Below, one piece after another: positions 6,910 to 14,245 of a DNA stretch of 15,293 bases (its first letter is position 1; each line of letters starts with the position of its first letter). Source of the stretch: Desulfosarcina sp. (lineage in GTDB: Bacteria; Desulfobacterota; Desulfobacteria; Desulfobacterales; Desulfosarcinaceae); the NCBI GenBank assembly GCA_018224455.1, contig JAGTUY010000223.1, positions 1 through 15,293 on the forward strand, in the 5' to 3' direction. The notes below the pieces were generated by a model, which was given only the letters and a program-made list of their open reading frames with translations, made no database searches and had not been told where the DNA came from. The translations under genes were made by a program, and so were the position numbers.

Positions 6910-8106
6910 ATGGCAAAACTTACCGTTTCCGATCTTGACGTCAACGGTCGCCGTGTGCTCATGCGCGTTGATTTTAATGTTCCACTGGAAAAGGGACAGG
7001 TTGCCAACGACAAGCGATTGCGGGCGGCCCTGCCCACCATCCGTGACATCCTCGAACGCGGCGGCCGTCTGATTCTGATGTCCCATCTGGGACGGCCCAA
7101 GGGAAAGCGACTGCCCGAGCTTTCCTTAAAACCCTGCGCCCGCGAACTGGGAAAGCTGCTGGGACAACCGGTGGCATTCGCCGACGACTGCATCGGACCC
7201 CCCGCCGAAACCGCCGTTCAGGCGCTTTCGGCCGGTGAGGTGGTGCTGCTGGAAAATTTGCGCTTTCACCAGGCCGAAACGGACAACGACGAGACATTCG
7301 CCCGGAGTCTGGCCAAACTGGCAGACGTGTACGTCAACGACGCCTTCGGTACGGCCCATCGGGCACACGCCTCCACCGAAGGCGTGACCCGCTTCATGGA
7401 TCGCTGCGCCATGGGTTTTCTCATCCAACGGGAGATCGCCTACCTGGGTGAGGCCCTGGATGCGCCCAAGCGGCCCTTCGTGGCCATTCTAGGTGGTGCG
7501 AAGATTTCGGGAAAGATCGACGTCATCGACAGTCTGCTGCCCAAGGTGGACCGGCTGATCATCGGCGGCGGCATGGCCTACACCTTCTTCAAGGCCAACG
7601 GCTTGGAGATCGGCCGCTCACTGGTGGAGCCGGACAAAATCGACCTTGCCCGGTCCCTGCTGGACAAGGGGGGGAACAAACTGGTTCTGCCGGTGGACTG
7701 CATGTGCGCCGACCGTTTCGACTTCGACAGCAGAAGCGTCGGCGAACTGTCTCCCGTGGCCGTTGATGCCATTCCCGCAGACGGATTCGGCCTTGATATC
7801 GGGCCGGCTTCCGCATCGCAGTTCACAGGTATTCTGGCGGATGCCCGGACCATCGTGTGGAACGGACCCATGGGGGTGTTTGAAATCGATGCCACAGCCG
7901 TCGGCACTTATGCCGTGGCCCGGGCCATGGCCTCGGCCACGGACAAGGGCGCCATTACCGTGATCGGTGGTGGTGACTCGGCAGCGGCCGTTGAAAAAGC
8001 GGGCCTGGCCGATCGAATGACCCACATCTCAACCGGCGGCGGTGCGTCCCTGGAGTTTCTTGAGGGCAAAATCCTTCCCGGCGTAGCCGCATTGACGGAT
8101 CGCTGA
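6910..8106 (+). CDS. pgk: Phosphoglycerate kinase
   Basis: Pgk transfers phosphate between 1,3-bisphosphoglycerate and ADP in glycolysis and runs in reverse in gluconeogenesis. The 398-residue monomer is full length. N-domain substrate-binding blocks are RVDFNVPL (19-26) and SHLGRPKG (58-65), followed by ENLRFH (115-120) and the hinge-side YVNDAFGTAHRAHAS. The C-domain nucleotide site shows LGGAKISGKIDVI (194-206), GGGMAYTFF (219-227), WNGPMGVFE (317-325) and GGGDSAAAVEKAG (353-365). The frame opens 12 codons earlier, but the ATG at 6910 has AAAGGAGA (6898-6905) directly upstream and gives the standard MAKLTVSDLD start. Its leader runs into repeat copy B. Confidence 0.98.
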   Translation: MAKLTVSDLDVNGRRVLMRVDFNVPLEKGQVANDKRLRAALPTIRDILERGGRLILMSHLGRPKGKRLPELSLKPCARELGKLLGQPVAFADDCIGPPAETAVQALSAGEVVLLENLRFHQAETDNDETFARSLAKLADVYVNDAFGTAHRAHASTEGVTRFMDRCAMGFLIQREIAYLGEALDAPKRPFVAILGGAKISGKIDVIDSLLPKVDRLIIGGGMAYTFFKANGLEIGRSLVEPDKIDLARSLLDKGGNKLVLPVDCMCADRFDFDSRSVGELSPVAVDAIPADGFGLDIGPASASQFTGILADARTIVWNGPMGVFEIDATAVGTYAVARAMASATDKGAITVIGGGDSAAAVEKAGLADRMTHISTGGGASLEFLEGKILPGVAALTDR

Positions 8107-8149
8107 CACCCGCCATCTTCCTGTTCACATTGATTCTCCGGGGAGGCCA

Positions 8150-8866
8150 TTGAAAACAGGTAAAGCAAAAAAATGGTTCTGGGTTGTCTGTCTTCTGATG
8201 GGTCTTCTGCTGTCGGTGCTGGTGTTCCGCCAAGAGATCGCCGCCGGCCTGATGACTGCCTACCGGTGGATCTCAGACCGTGATCAAGTCGAGCAGTTTG
8301 TCGCCGCTTTTGGCCGTGGGGCGCCGCTGGCCTTCATGTCGCTTCAGGTCCTTCAGGTGGTGCTGGCACCGGTCCCGGGCGAGGCCACCGGATTTATCGG
8401 CGGGTACATCTTCGGCACTGCCAGGGGCTTCATCTACTCCAGCCTGGCATTGGCCGCGGGCTCCTGGATAAATTTTGCCATCGGCCGATTCCTCGGCCGC
8501 CGCTATGTCCGGCGATGGATCCCGACCGACAAAATGGCGCGCTTCGATCGTTTGTTGAAGCGGCAGGGCATCATCGTTTTGCTCATTCTTTTTATCTTCC
8601 CTGGTTTCCCCAAAGATTACCTGTGCCTGTTTCTGGGAATCACGGCCATTCCCCTCAAAGCCTTTTTGCTGATCGCCTCGATCGGCAGAATGCCCGGCAC
8701 CTTGATGCTGAGCCTGCAGGGAGAATTCCTCTTCCAAAAAAACTACGCCGTCTTTGCGGTGGTTTTTGGGGTGATGGTGCTGGCGGCAGCGCTGAGCATC
8801 AGGCATCGGGAAACAATCTATCGATGGATGGAAAAACTGAATAGAAAAACGCCCGGAAGCCGTTGA
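8150..8866 (+). CDS. VTT-domain (TVP38/TMEM64, DedA-like) membrane protein
   Basis: This is a 238-residue inner-membrane protein starting at a TTG codon five bases after a very strong ribosome-binding site (GGGGAGG, 8139-8145). The next in-frame ATG is inside the first membrane helix and has no such site. A basic N-terminus leads into a membrane segment (about 9-27). The VTT core follows: APVPGEATGFIGGYIFG (73-89), a second glycine-rich hydrophobic stretch with GSWINFAIGRFLGRRYVRR (104-122), FIFPGFPKDYLCLFLGIT (148-165) and GRMPGTLMLSLQG (179-191), then a last helix (about 199-217). The family is related to eukaryotic VMP1/TMEM41B scramblases, and bacterial members are tied to lipid flipping and envelope homeostasis. 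It follows pgk by 43 bases, so co-transcription is likely, although the two have no obvious metabolic link. Confidence 0.9.
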   Translation: MKTGKAKKWFWVVCLLMGLLLSVLVFRQEIAAGLMTAYRWISDRDQVEQFVAAFGRGAPLAFMSLQVLQVVLAPVPGEATGFIGGYIFGTARGFIYSSLALAAGSWINFAIGRFLGRRYVRRWIPTDKMARFDRLLKRQGIIVLLILFIFPGFPKDYLCLFLGITAIPLKAFLLIASIGRMPGTLMLSLQGEFLFQKNYAVFAVVFGVMVLAAALSIRHRETIYRWMEKLNRKTPGSR

Positions 8867-8890
8867 CCCCTGCAAACAACTGTGTTAGAT
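8863..8890 (+). promoter_or_regulatory. Sigma70-type promoter for the unknown 353-residue gene
   Basis: TTGACC (8863-8868) and TTAGAT (8885-8890) are spaced by 16 bases, starting at the VTT gene stop codon. Transcription would begin near 8897, about 70 bases before the GTG at 8969. The -10 hexamer directly follows the alternative upstream GTG at 8882, which would then be untranscribed, so the promoter helps decide the start of the downstream gene. Confidence 0.55.
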
Positions 8891-8968
8891 GAGAATATCA
8901 ATAGTATCCGTGGCATCGTAGCCTTCAACACCAACGGCACAATCCGTCCGAGCCTGAGAGGAATTGCA

Positions 8969-10030
8969 GTGGCTTTTTGGAGCGTCCGAGAAGAACTCAG
9001 TCAATTCAACCGCCTGCGCCGTTCCTATTACGAGCTATTCAGAGACGAACTGGATCAATTTATGCTCGACTATGCGCTGATCCAGTCCTACCAACAGTTT
9101 GCCGACCGGCAACTGCCCTATCCGTTCATTGAAAAAAGGGAACTCAAGCCTCGTGCGCGAATTCCCGGCATCGAGTACGAAAGCCAGAAGACTTTTCTGG
9201 TGATCTTCGTGGAGGACGTCATTCCGGCGATTCACAAGAAGTACATTCGTTTTTTCGATGTAAACAAACCCACCAAGACCAACCTGCTGGAATCCAAGGC
9301 GCTTCCCCTGCCGGACAAGTTCGACCGGACCCATAAATACCTGGACTCCGTTCAGTTCTATGATTTCATCAATTTGCTGTTGCCGGTGGATTATGCGCTG
9401 TTGATCCAGCGCGACCCCACAAACCGCTCGGCCAATCGCTATGGCCTGACCCACTACCATGTAAGGGTCGACTGGCCCATCGCCGACGCGGCCGAAGATC
9501 TGGCCCAGAGCCTTCGGTATATATCCAAAGACCTCTATGAGAAGGGTGACAAATACGCCGAACTGGCCCAGCGCAAGCTCTTCGAGTATTATGGCATGCC
9601 GGTGATGGTGGGCGGCCGGCGAACCGCGGCAATGGTGGCGGCCCAGTACCTTAAACGGATTCCATGCATCTCCACCGTTTATGCCGGCAGCAGCGAGTCC
9701 CGGGCGCTGTACCGCATTTCCGAACGCGGTGTCTCAAAGGCGGCGCTGGTTCGTTTCTCCAACGACGATGTCCGGCAGATTGCCGAGTCCCAGAAGATGC
9801 CTCCACCGACCTTCAAGAAGAACTATGTCATTGCGAAGAAGGGCAAGCACAATGTATGCATCTTCCAGGCTACCTATGCCTATACCGACCACTCCCGCCC
9901 GCCGGACGACGGTAAGCTCCGGGAAATCAATCCAGACGTAAACTGGCTTACCGTCGGGGCGGAGCATGTGATTCCCAAGCCGGGGGTCAGTAAATACCCG
10001 CCGGTAAACCTGAATCTGATCTATACCTAA
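8969..10030 (+). CDS. Conserved-looking protein of unknown function, 353 residues
   Basis: I do not recognise this family. The GTG at 8969 is preceded by GAGAGGA (8956-8962) and gives MAFWSVREELSQFNRLRRSYY. A longer frame from the GTG at 8882 lacks a ribosome-binding site and overlaps a likely promoter. The product is soluble, without signal peptide or membrane helices, and rich in Tyr, Phe, Arg and Lys. The N-terminal third is helical and charged; the middle holds hydrophobic strands (KTFLVIFVEDVIPAIHKKYIRFF, DFINLLLPVDYALLIQR). A later block reads YYGMPVMVGGRRTAAMVAAQYL, and there are two cysteines (RIPCIS, HNVCIF). No catalytic motif stands out. It has its own promoter and converges with the lipase-type gene seven bases away. 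Codon pattern and length make a real protein near certain. Confidence 0.85.
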   Translation: MAFWSVREELSQFNRLRRSYYELFRDELDQFMLDYALIQSYQQFADRQLPYPFIEKRELKPRARIPGIEYESQKTFLVIFVEDVIPAIHKKYIRFFDVNKPTKTNLLESKALPLPDKFDRTHKYLDSVQFYDFINLLLPVDYALLIQRDPTNRSANRYGLTHYHVRVDWPIADAAEDLAQSLRYISKDLYEKGDKYAELAQRKLFEYYGMPVMVGGRRTAAMVAAQYLKRIPCISTVYAGSSESRALYRISERGVSKAALVRFSNDDVRQIAESQKMPPPTFKKNYVIAKKGKHNVCIFQATYAYTDHSRPPDDGKLREINPDVNWLTVGAEHVIPKPGVSKYPPVNLNLIYT

Positions 10031-10037
10031 ATGTTGC

Positions 10038-10973
10038 TTACAGGAAACGATCCTCCACCCATTGCTTGAAATCCGCCAGCACCTTTTCCCGCTCGGGCAG
10101 CCGTTCATTATAAATCTCGTGATACAGGTTTTCATAGTGGAAAAGGGTTTTGTCGGCCACGGTCAATGTGTCGAAATAGGCCAGGGCTGCGGGAGTGCTG
10201 ACCAGTTGGTCGTCTCCGGCGATCTGCATGAGGATGGGGGTGTCGATCGCCTCCGGTGAGCCGCCGGTGGCGTCAATTTCAGCCATGCACCGTACAAACC
10301 ACCGCGCACTGATTTTGCTGTGTACCCATTTACTTTGCACATACGCCCTTACTTCGGCATCGTCGTGGCTGATGCGGGTCGGATCCAGTTGGTTGTTCAA
10401 AGACAGGGTCGGCCAGACAATGGACAGGATACGGGCAGCGGCGTTCAATATTGGCGGTGGCGGTTTGGGGACGCCAAGCAGGGGAGAAGAGACGATCAGG
10501 CCATCGATATGTCCGGGGTGTTTTCTGACAAAGGATAAGGCAATCAAGCCACCCATGCTGTGCCCCAGCAAAAGGAGCGGCAACCCATCGGTTCGATCCA
10601 TTCCAGCCATTTCGATCAGAATTTTAAGATCCTTGAGATAGTCGTCGAAATCGTTGATGTGTCCACGTTTACCCTGGCTCCTGCCGTGGCCGCGATGGTC
10701 GTGTATCCACAGCGATGCCCCCATCGGGCACAGGGTGTCGACCACATGCCCGTACCTGCCTGAATGCTCTCCCAGGCCGTGGGATACGACTACCCGTAAC
10801 CGTTCGACTTCCGGCACATATTTGCGGTAGAAAAGGGTTGTTCCGTCGCTGCCTTCAAACTGGTCGGTTTCTTCGTGGGTGCCTGCCATCGGTGGTCTCT
10901 GGATTCGGGTGAACATCTCATGAATCGATGAGGTGGCCGATCGGGCCGATGCCCGCGCAGTGTTGGTCGTCAT
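10038..10973 (-). CDS. Alpha/beta hydrolase, monoacylglycerol lipase type (serine aminopeptidase S33 / Hydrolase_4)
   Basis: The product is a cytoplasmic alpha/beta-hydrolase predicted to cleave monoacylglycerols, lysophospholipids or related esters. The family signature HGLGEHSGRY (oxyanion-hole region) is followed by DHRGHGRSQG and the nucleophile elbow GHSMGG. Numbered from the ATG at 10973, the triad would be Ser139, Asp255 (AGDDQLVS) and His285 (NLYHEIYN). The lid region (about 165-225) is Pro- and Trp-rich. The start is uncertain. The ATG at 10973 gives 311 residues with a roughly 30-residue Ala/Ser/Thr-rich extension, and an ATG at 10889 would start just before the conserved FEGSDGTTLFYRKY. 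None of the candidate starts has a good ribosome-binding site. It is convergent with the unknown 353-residue gene and divergent from the small membrane protein gene. Confidence 0.9.
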   Translation of the reverse strand: MTTNTARASARSATSSIHEMFTRIQRPPMAGTHEETDQFEGSDGTTLFYRKYVPEVERLRVVVSHGLGEHSGRYGHVVDTLCPMGASLWIHDHRGHGRSQGKRGHINDFDDYLKDLKILIEMAGMDRTDGLPLLLLGHSMGGLIALSFVRKHPGHIDGLIVSSPLLGVPKPPPPILNAAARILSIVWPTLSLNNQLDPTRISHDDAEVRAYVQSKWVHSKISARWFVRCMAEIDATGGSPEAIDTPILMQIAGDDQLVSTPAALAYFDTLTVADKTLFHYENLYHEIYNERLPEREKVLADFKQWVEDRFL

Positions 10974-11020
10974 CGCTATTAGCACAGGCCCCGACTAAAA
11001 ACAATTTGCTTATTAATTGC

Positions 11021-11049
11021 TTGAAATCGGTCGACTTTAACGATACCTT
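11021..11049 (+). promoter_or_regulatory. Possible promoter for the small membrane protein / YhbY pair
   Basis: The 135-base divergent gap (10986-11120) must drive genes both ways. On the plus strand TTGAAA (11021-11026) lies 17 bases from TACCTT (11044-11049). The -35 element is good but the -10 is poor, so this is only a candidate. The gap is more AT-rich than the genes and holds no other clear feature. Confidence 0.25.
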
Positions 11050-11120
11050 GTCAAGCCACAGCAGCTTTTTAGCAAAGCGTTTCAGGTGTTCAATGAGCCG
11101 AATATTGAAAAGGAAAAACG

Positions 11121-11384
11121 ATGGAGACATTGGTTGCCCGCATCAAAAAAGAGTGGAAGGTTTACGTCATGGCCATCTGGATGATCGGGGTGAGCGTTTT
11201 CCTGTACCATCTGAGCGGACAGCTCCAGGAGATCAAGCAGACGAGCCTCAAACTGAGTTCAGACGTGGATACCATCGAGAGCATCTTCATCAGCACGGAC
11301 AATAATGTTGCCGAGGTAAAAAATCAGGTTGAAGGAATGTCCGCCAAAGTGGCGATTATCCATAAACGGGTCATGCGACGATAA
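11121..11384 (+). CDS. Small membrane-anchored coiled-coil protein, 87 residues, function unknown
   Basis: The ATG follows AAAGGAA (11108-11114) at good spacing. A basic N-terminus (METLVARIKKEWK) precedes one hydrophobic helix at about residues 14-29 (YVMAIWMIGVSVFLYH). The remainder is hydrophilic with heptad-like spacing of Ile/Leu/Val/Met (about 36-84: LQEIKQTSLKLSSDVDTIES and on), which suggests a short coiled coil facing one side of the membrane, ending KRVMRR. It has no cysteine and no catalytic motif. The stop is 13 bases before the YhbY-like gene, so the two are likely one transcript. Family unknown. It could be a small scaffold or an anchoring partner, but nothing in the sequence says for what. 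Confidence 0.75.
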   Translation: METLVARIKKEWKVYVMAIWMIGVSVFLYHLSGQLQEIKQTSLKLSSDVDTIESIFISTDNNVAEVKNQVEGMSAKVAIIHKRVMRR

Positions 11385-11397
11385 GGAAGGCGCCCCG

Positions 11398-11718
11398 ATG
11401 GACAGGTTGAAAGGATTTCAGAAGCGGTTTCTCCGTGGGCTGGCCCACGCTCTCAAACCGGTGGTGTTCGTGGGGCAGAAAGGGTTTACCCAATCGTTGG
11501 TCGATGCCATGGACGACGCTTTGGATCACCATGAACTGGTGAAGGTCAAATTCGTCGATTTCAAGGAAAAGGAGAAGAAGCTGGCCCTGGTCGAGCAGAT
11601 AGAGAAAGCGGTTCCCTGCGAGCTGGTGGGACTGGTCGGCCACATCGCCACCTTTTTTCGCCAGCAAATCGATCCGGAAAAGAGAAAAATCAACCTTCCC
11701 AAGCAGGCTGACGGCTGA
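11398..11718 (+). CDS. yhbY: YhbY family (CRS1-YhbY/CRM domain) RNA-binding protein
   Basis: This 106-residue protein consists almost wholly of one CRM domain, a compact RNA-binding fold related to KH. Family features are the opening LKGFQKRFLRGLAHALKPVV, the KH-like loop VGQKGFT (about 24-30), the helix SLVDAMDDALDHHELVKVKF, and the closing strand LVGLVGHIATFFR. E. coli YhbY associates with pre-50S ribosomal particles, so a role in large-subunit assembly is likely. The frame opens further upstream inside the preceding gene, but the ATG at 11398 is preceded by AAGGAAGG (11383-11390) and gives the family's N-terminus. The C-terminal tail DPEKRKINLPKQ is family-typical. It converges with the penicillin-binding protein gene 12 bases away. 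Confidence 0.92.
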   Translation: MDRLKGFQKRFLRGLAHALKPVVFVGQKGFTQSLVDAMDDALDHHELVKVKFVDFKEKEKKLALVEQIEKAVPCELVGLVGHIATFFRQQIDPEKRKINLPKQADG

Positions 11719-11730
11719 TTGCCGGTCGCA

Positions 11731-13704
11731 CTATTTCTGTTTGGGTTCCGTCCCGCTGACAAACAGCGCTTTTACCGCATCACCGTCACCATCCTCGGCC
11801 GAACGGCCTGTCACCGGATCCATCCACACGCTTCTCATGTTGTCCGGGATGTCAAAATAGAGCGTCGTCGATTCGGGTCGGGTGGCCTTCATGAAATCGA
11901 TCCAGAGGGGAAGTGCCGCCCGTGCGCCGGTTTCCTCATTCCCTAACGGTGAGGAATCATCCATGCCCACCCACACCCCTGCGGCCACCGCTGGTGAGAA
12001 TCCCACGAAAAGCGCATCTTTGAAGTCATTGGTCGTACCGGTTTTACCGCCGACGGGCAGATTGAGTCGTCGTGCCTGTTTTCCCGTTCCCTCCTCGACC
12101 ACCCCTTGGAGCATGTCCACCATGATGGCGGCCTCTGCTTCAGTCATCACAGGCCTAATGGCAGGTCTGGCGCGCCACAGAGACACATTTTCTCTATCAA
12201 GAATCTCAGAGATACCATGGGGAGAGATATGGTTACCGCCATTGGGAAAGACTGCAAAGGCGGCGGTGATTTCAAGCAGGGTGCTGTTGGTGGCCCCCAA
12301 AGCGATGGACAGGTTTGGCGACAGCGGTGAGTCGATTCCCAACTTGTGGGCGAACTGCACCACCGCCGAAGGTCCCAGTTTTTCCACTAGTCTGACGGCC
12401 GGTATATTTTTTGAGTGGGTCATGGCTTTGCGAAGGGTCATTTCCCCCTGGTACTGTTTGGAAAAATTTTCCGGCAGCCAGTCGTCGCCATTGCTTCCTC
12501 CCTTGAAAGCGACCGGTGCGTCCAGTACCAGACTGGCCTGGGTGAACCCGCGGGCGATGGCCAATGCGTAAATGACAGGCTTGAAAACCGACCCCGGTTG
12601 GCGTCGGGCATCGGCGGCCCGATTGAAGGCGTTTTCGGAGAAATGCCTCCCGCCAACCATGGCCAGAATGCCGCCGGTTCTGATATCGATGGCCACGAGC
12701 GCCCCTTGGGGGCTGGCTTTTGGTTTGATTGTTGAACGCATTCTCTGCTGCAGGCGGACCAGGCCGTCTTCCACTGCCGCTTCGGCGGTTTGCTGAAGGC
12801 GCTGGGACAGGGTGGTGTGCACCGTCAAACCGCCTTTGTATAGCAGGCTGGGGCCGATGGCCGCCTCCAGTGCCGGTTTGATATACTGTACAAAATAAGG
12901 AGCGGAACCGGGGGCCGCTGCGCGTGACGTGTTCATCACCGGTTGGCGGGTTGCCAACTGGTACTTGACGTCGGTAATCAGGCCCTGGTTCAGCATGAGG
13001 CGCAAAACCAGGTTTCGCCGCTTTTCCGCCAGATCCGGATTGATCAGCGGGGTGTATCTGGAGGGTGCTTTGGGCAGGCCGGCGATCAGGGCACACTGGG
13101 CAAGGTCCATCTCTGCTGCGGGCTTGCCGAAGAACAGCTGTGCCGCCGATTCCACGCCGTAGGCCCCGCTGCCGAAATAGATCTGGTTCAGATAAAGGGT
13201 CAGCAATTCATCCTTGGTGTAGCGCCGTTCCAACTGTACGGCCAGGATGGCCTCTTTGATCTTACGGATAATCGTCTTCTCTTGTGACAAGAACAGCGTT
13301 TTGGCCAACTGCTGGGTGATGGTACTGGCACCCTCCACAAACTGGCCGGCCATGATATCCTTGATCACAGCTCTGAGAATTCCTTTCAGATCAATACCAC
13401 TGTGGGTATAGAACTGGCGGTCTTCCGTGACGATCAGGGCGGATTTCAGATCCATTGGAATCTGGTCGATGCTGACCGGCGTTCGTTTTTCAAGAAATAG
13501 CTCGGCCAGCAGCACTTGGTCTGCCGAGTAGATGCGGGTGGCGGCAGACGGTTCGAAATTCTCCAGTTCCCGAATCTGGGGCAGGTCACGGGTGAAGGCG
13601 AAAAATGCCCCCGCCGTGGCGCCCGAGAGCAGCCCGATGAAAACGGTAATCAAAATGACGGAGCGGATTCTCCAAAAACGGCGGTTGCCCATTTTTCTAT
13701 TCAT
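11731..13704 (-). CDS. Class A penicillin-binding protein (bifunctional glycosyltransferase/transpeptidase, PBP1A family)
   Basis: This is a bifunctional peptidoglycan synthase anchored in the inner membrane. The 657 residues run: cytoplasmic basic N-terminus, one membrane helix (about 15-37), GT51 glycosyltransferase domain, then transpeptidase domain. GT51 motifs are EDRQFYTHSG (94-103, catalytic Glu94), GASTITQQLAKTLFLS (125-140), RKIKEAILAVQLE (147-159, second Glu151) and LNQIYFGSGAYGVESAA (172-188). Transpeptidase motifs are SVFK (372-375, nucleophile Ser372), SKN (431-433) and KTGT (554-557). It is somewhat shorter than E. coli PBP1A and lacks the long inserted domain between the two catalytic parts. 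The C-terminus ends in a short Asp/Gly-rich tail. The ribosome-binding site before the ATG at 13704 is weak. It belongs to the mrcA/pbpC-like group, but I cannot assign the exact orthologue. Confidence 0.96.
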   Translation of the reverse strand: MNRKMGNRRFWRIRSVILITVFIGLLSGATAGAFFAFTRDLPQIRELENFEPSAATRIYSADQVLLAELFLEKRTPVSIDQIPMDLKSALIVTEDRQFYTHSGIDLKGILRAVIKDIMAGQFVEGASTITQQLAKTLFLSQEKTIIRKIKEAILAVQLERRYTKDELLTLYLNQIYFGSGAYGVESAAQLFFGKPAAEMDLAQCALIAGLPKAPSRYTPLINPDLAEKRRNLVLRLMLNQGLITDVKYQLATRQPVMNTSRAAAPGSAPYFVQYIKPALEAAIGPSLLYKGGLTVHTTLSQRLQQTAEAAVEDGLVRLQQRMRSTIKPKASPQGALVAIDIRTGGILAMVGGRHFSENAFNRAADARRQPGSVFKPVIYALAIARGFTQASLVLDAPVAFKGGSNGDDWLPENFSKQYQGEMTLRKAMTHSKNIPAVRLVEKLGPSAVVQFAHKLGIDSPLSPNLSIALGATNSTLLEITAAFAVFPNGGNHISPHGISEILDRENVSLWRARPAIRPVMTEAEAAIMVDMLQGVVEEGTGKQARRLNLPVGGKTGTTNDFKDALFVGFSPAVAAGVWVGMDDSSPLGNEETGARAALPLWIDFMKATRPESTTLYFDIPDNMRSVWMDPVTGRSAEDGDGDAVKALFVSGTEPKQK

Positions 13705-13740
13705 CCGTGAGTCTGGATCTGATTATTGTTCGCTTGATTG

Positions 13741-13769
13741 GTTTTATCGGCCATTATCGGCATAGGCAA
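13741..13769 (-). promoter_or_regulatory. Possible promoter of the penicillin-binding protein gene
   Basis: Read on the minus strand, TTGCCT (13769-13764) and TAAAAC (13746-13741) are 17 bases apart, which places the start about 30 bases before the ATG. Each hexamer matches four of six consensus positions. The spacer contains the short repeated word ATCGGC. Position fits, sequence match is moderate. Confidence 0.3.
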
Positions 13770-13803
13770 GTGCTGATTGGAAAAAAAGGATGGTTTCAGG
13801 CGG

Positions 13804-13832
13804 TTGACTTCGATCCGGGGGGGGCGTAAGTT
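13804..13832 (+). promoter_or_regulatory. Possible promoter of the histidine-rich protein gene
   Basis: TTGACT (13804-13809) and TAAGTT (13827-13832) are 17 bases apart, with a run of eight G inside the spacer (13817-13824). A second pair, CTGACA (13849-13854) and AATAAT (13873-13878), matches consensus better but would start transcription inside the ribosome-binding site, so it is less likely. The gap between the divergent genes is 190 bases. Confidence 0.3.
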
Positions 13833-13894
13833 GAGGACCAACGAACGGCTGACAACAATTTGCCAACACCTGAATAATACTGAGGAGAGTTTAT

Positions 13895-14194
13895 ATGTCT
13901 CATCATCATGACCACGACCATGATCATGATCACGCCCACTCGCACGGGCACGATCATCACCACGGCCATGCCCATCATCACGTGCCGATGACATTTTCAG
14001 AAAAGCTTGTCAAATTATTGGATCACTGGGTTCAGCACAATGACCATCATGCCGAGGATTACCGCAAATGGGCCCTGGACGCCCGTGAAAACGGACAGAT
14101 CGAAGTGGCTGATCTTTTGGGCTCAGCGGCCGATCTGACCGGTTCCATCAGCGACCGGCTGCGTGAGGCTGGCGACAAGGTGAAATCGGAATAG
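13895..14194 (+). CDS. Histidine-rich small protein, putative metal-binding, 99 residues
   Basis: The ATG follows a strong GAGGAGA (13882-13888). Residues 3-29 contain 17 histidines alternating with Asp, Gly, Ala and Ser, a composition typical of Ni/Zn/Cu/Co-binding tracts in metallochaperones and metal transporters. The rest (about 32-99) is a predicted helical domain: TFSEKLVKLLDHWVQHNDHH, then AEDYRKWALDARENGQIEVA and a final amphipathic helix ending GDKVKSE. It has no membrane segment, signal peptide or cysteine. I recall similar His-tract proteins with this HW--HN--HA--YR-WA helical domain in anaerobic bacteria and archaea, but I know no proven function. It is divergent from the penicillin-binding protein gene and followed by a hairpin. 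Storage or delivery of a divalent metal is an inference. Confidence 0.85.
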   Translation: MSHHHDHDHDHDHAHSHGHDHHHGHAHHHVPMTFSEKLVKLLDHWVQHNDHHAEDYRKWALDARENGQIEVADLLGSAADLTGSISDRLREAGDKVKSE

Positions 14195-14224
14195 TTCGGC
14201 TGAAGACCGGGCAACAGAAATCAG

Positions 14225-14245
14225 GGGAGCGTTGCCTTAGCTCCC
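14225..14245. terminator. Hairpin between convergent genes, possible bidirectional terminator
   Basis: GGGAGC (14225-14230) and GCTCCC (14240-14245) form a perfect six-pair stem with a nine-base loop, extendable by one G-T pair. It sits 30 bases after the histidine-rich gene stop and close to the end of the convergent OsmC-like gene. There is no clear U-run on either side, so it would be a weak or factor-aided terminator. Confidence 0.4.

Noticed and set aside
10031..10037. Terminator between the convergent unknown gene and lipase gene
   Set aside because: The gap is only seven bases, and I could see no clear GC-rich hairpin with a U-run across the two gene ends.
12272..13096. A 274-codon open frame inside the penicillin-binding protein gene, same strand, other frame
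   Set aside because: Its translation is a low-complexity Arg/Gly/Pro-rich shift of the PBP sequence, and both transpeptidase and GT51 motifs are continuous in the main frame, so there is no frameshift.
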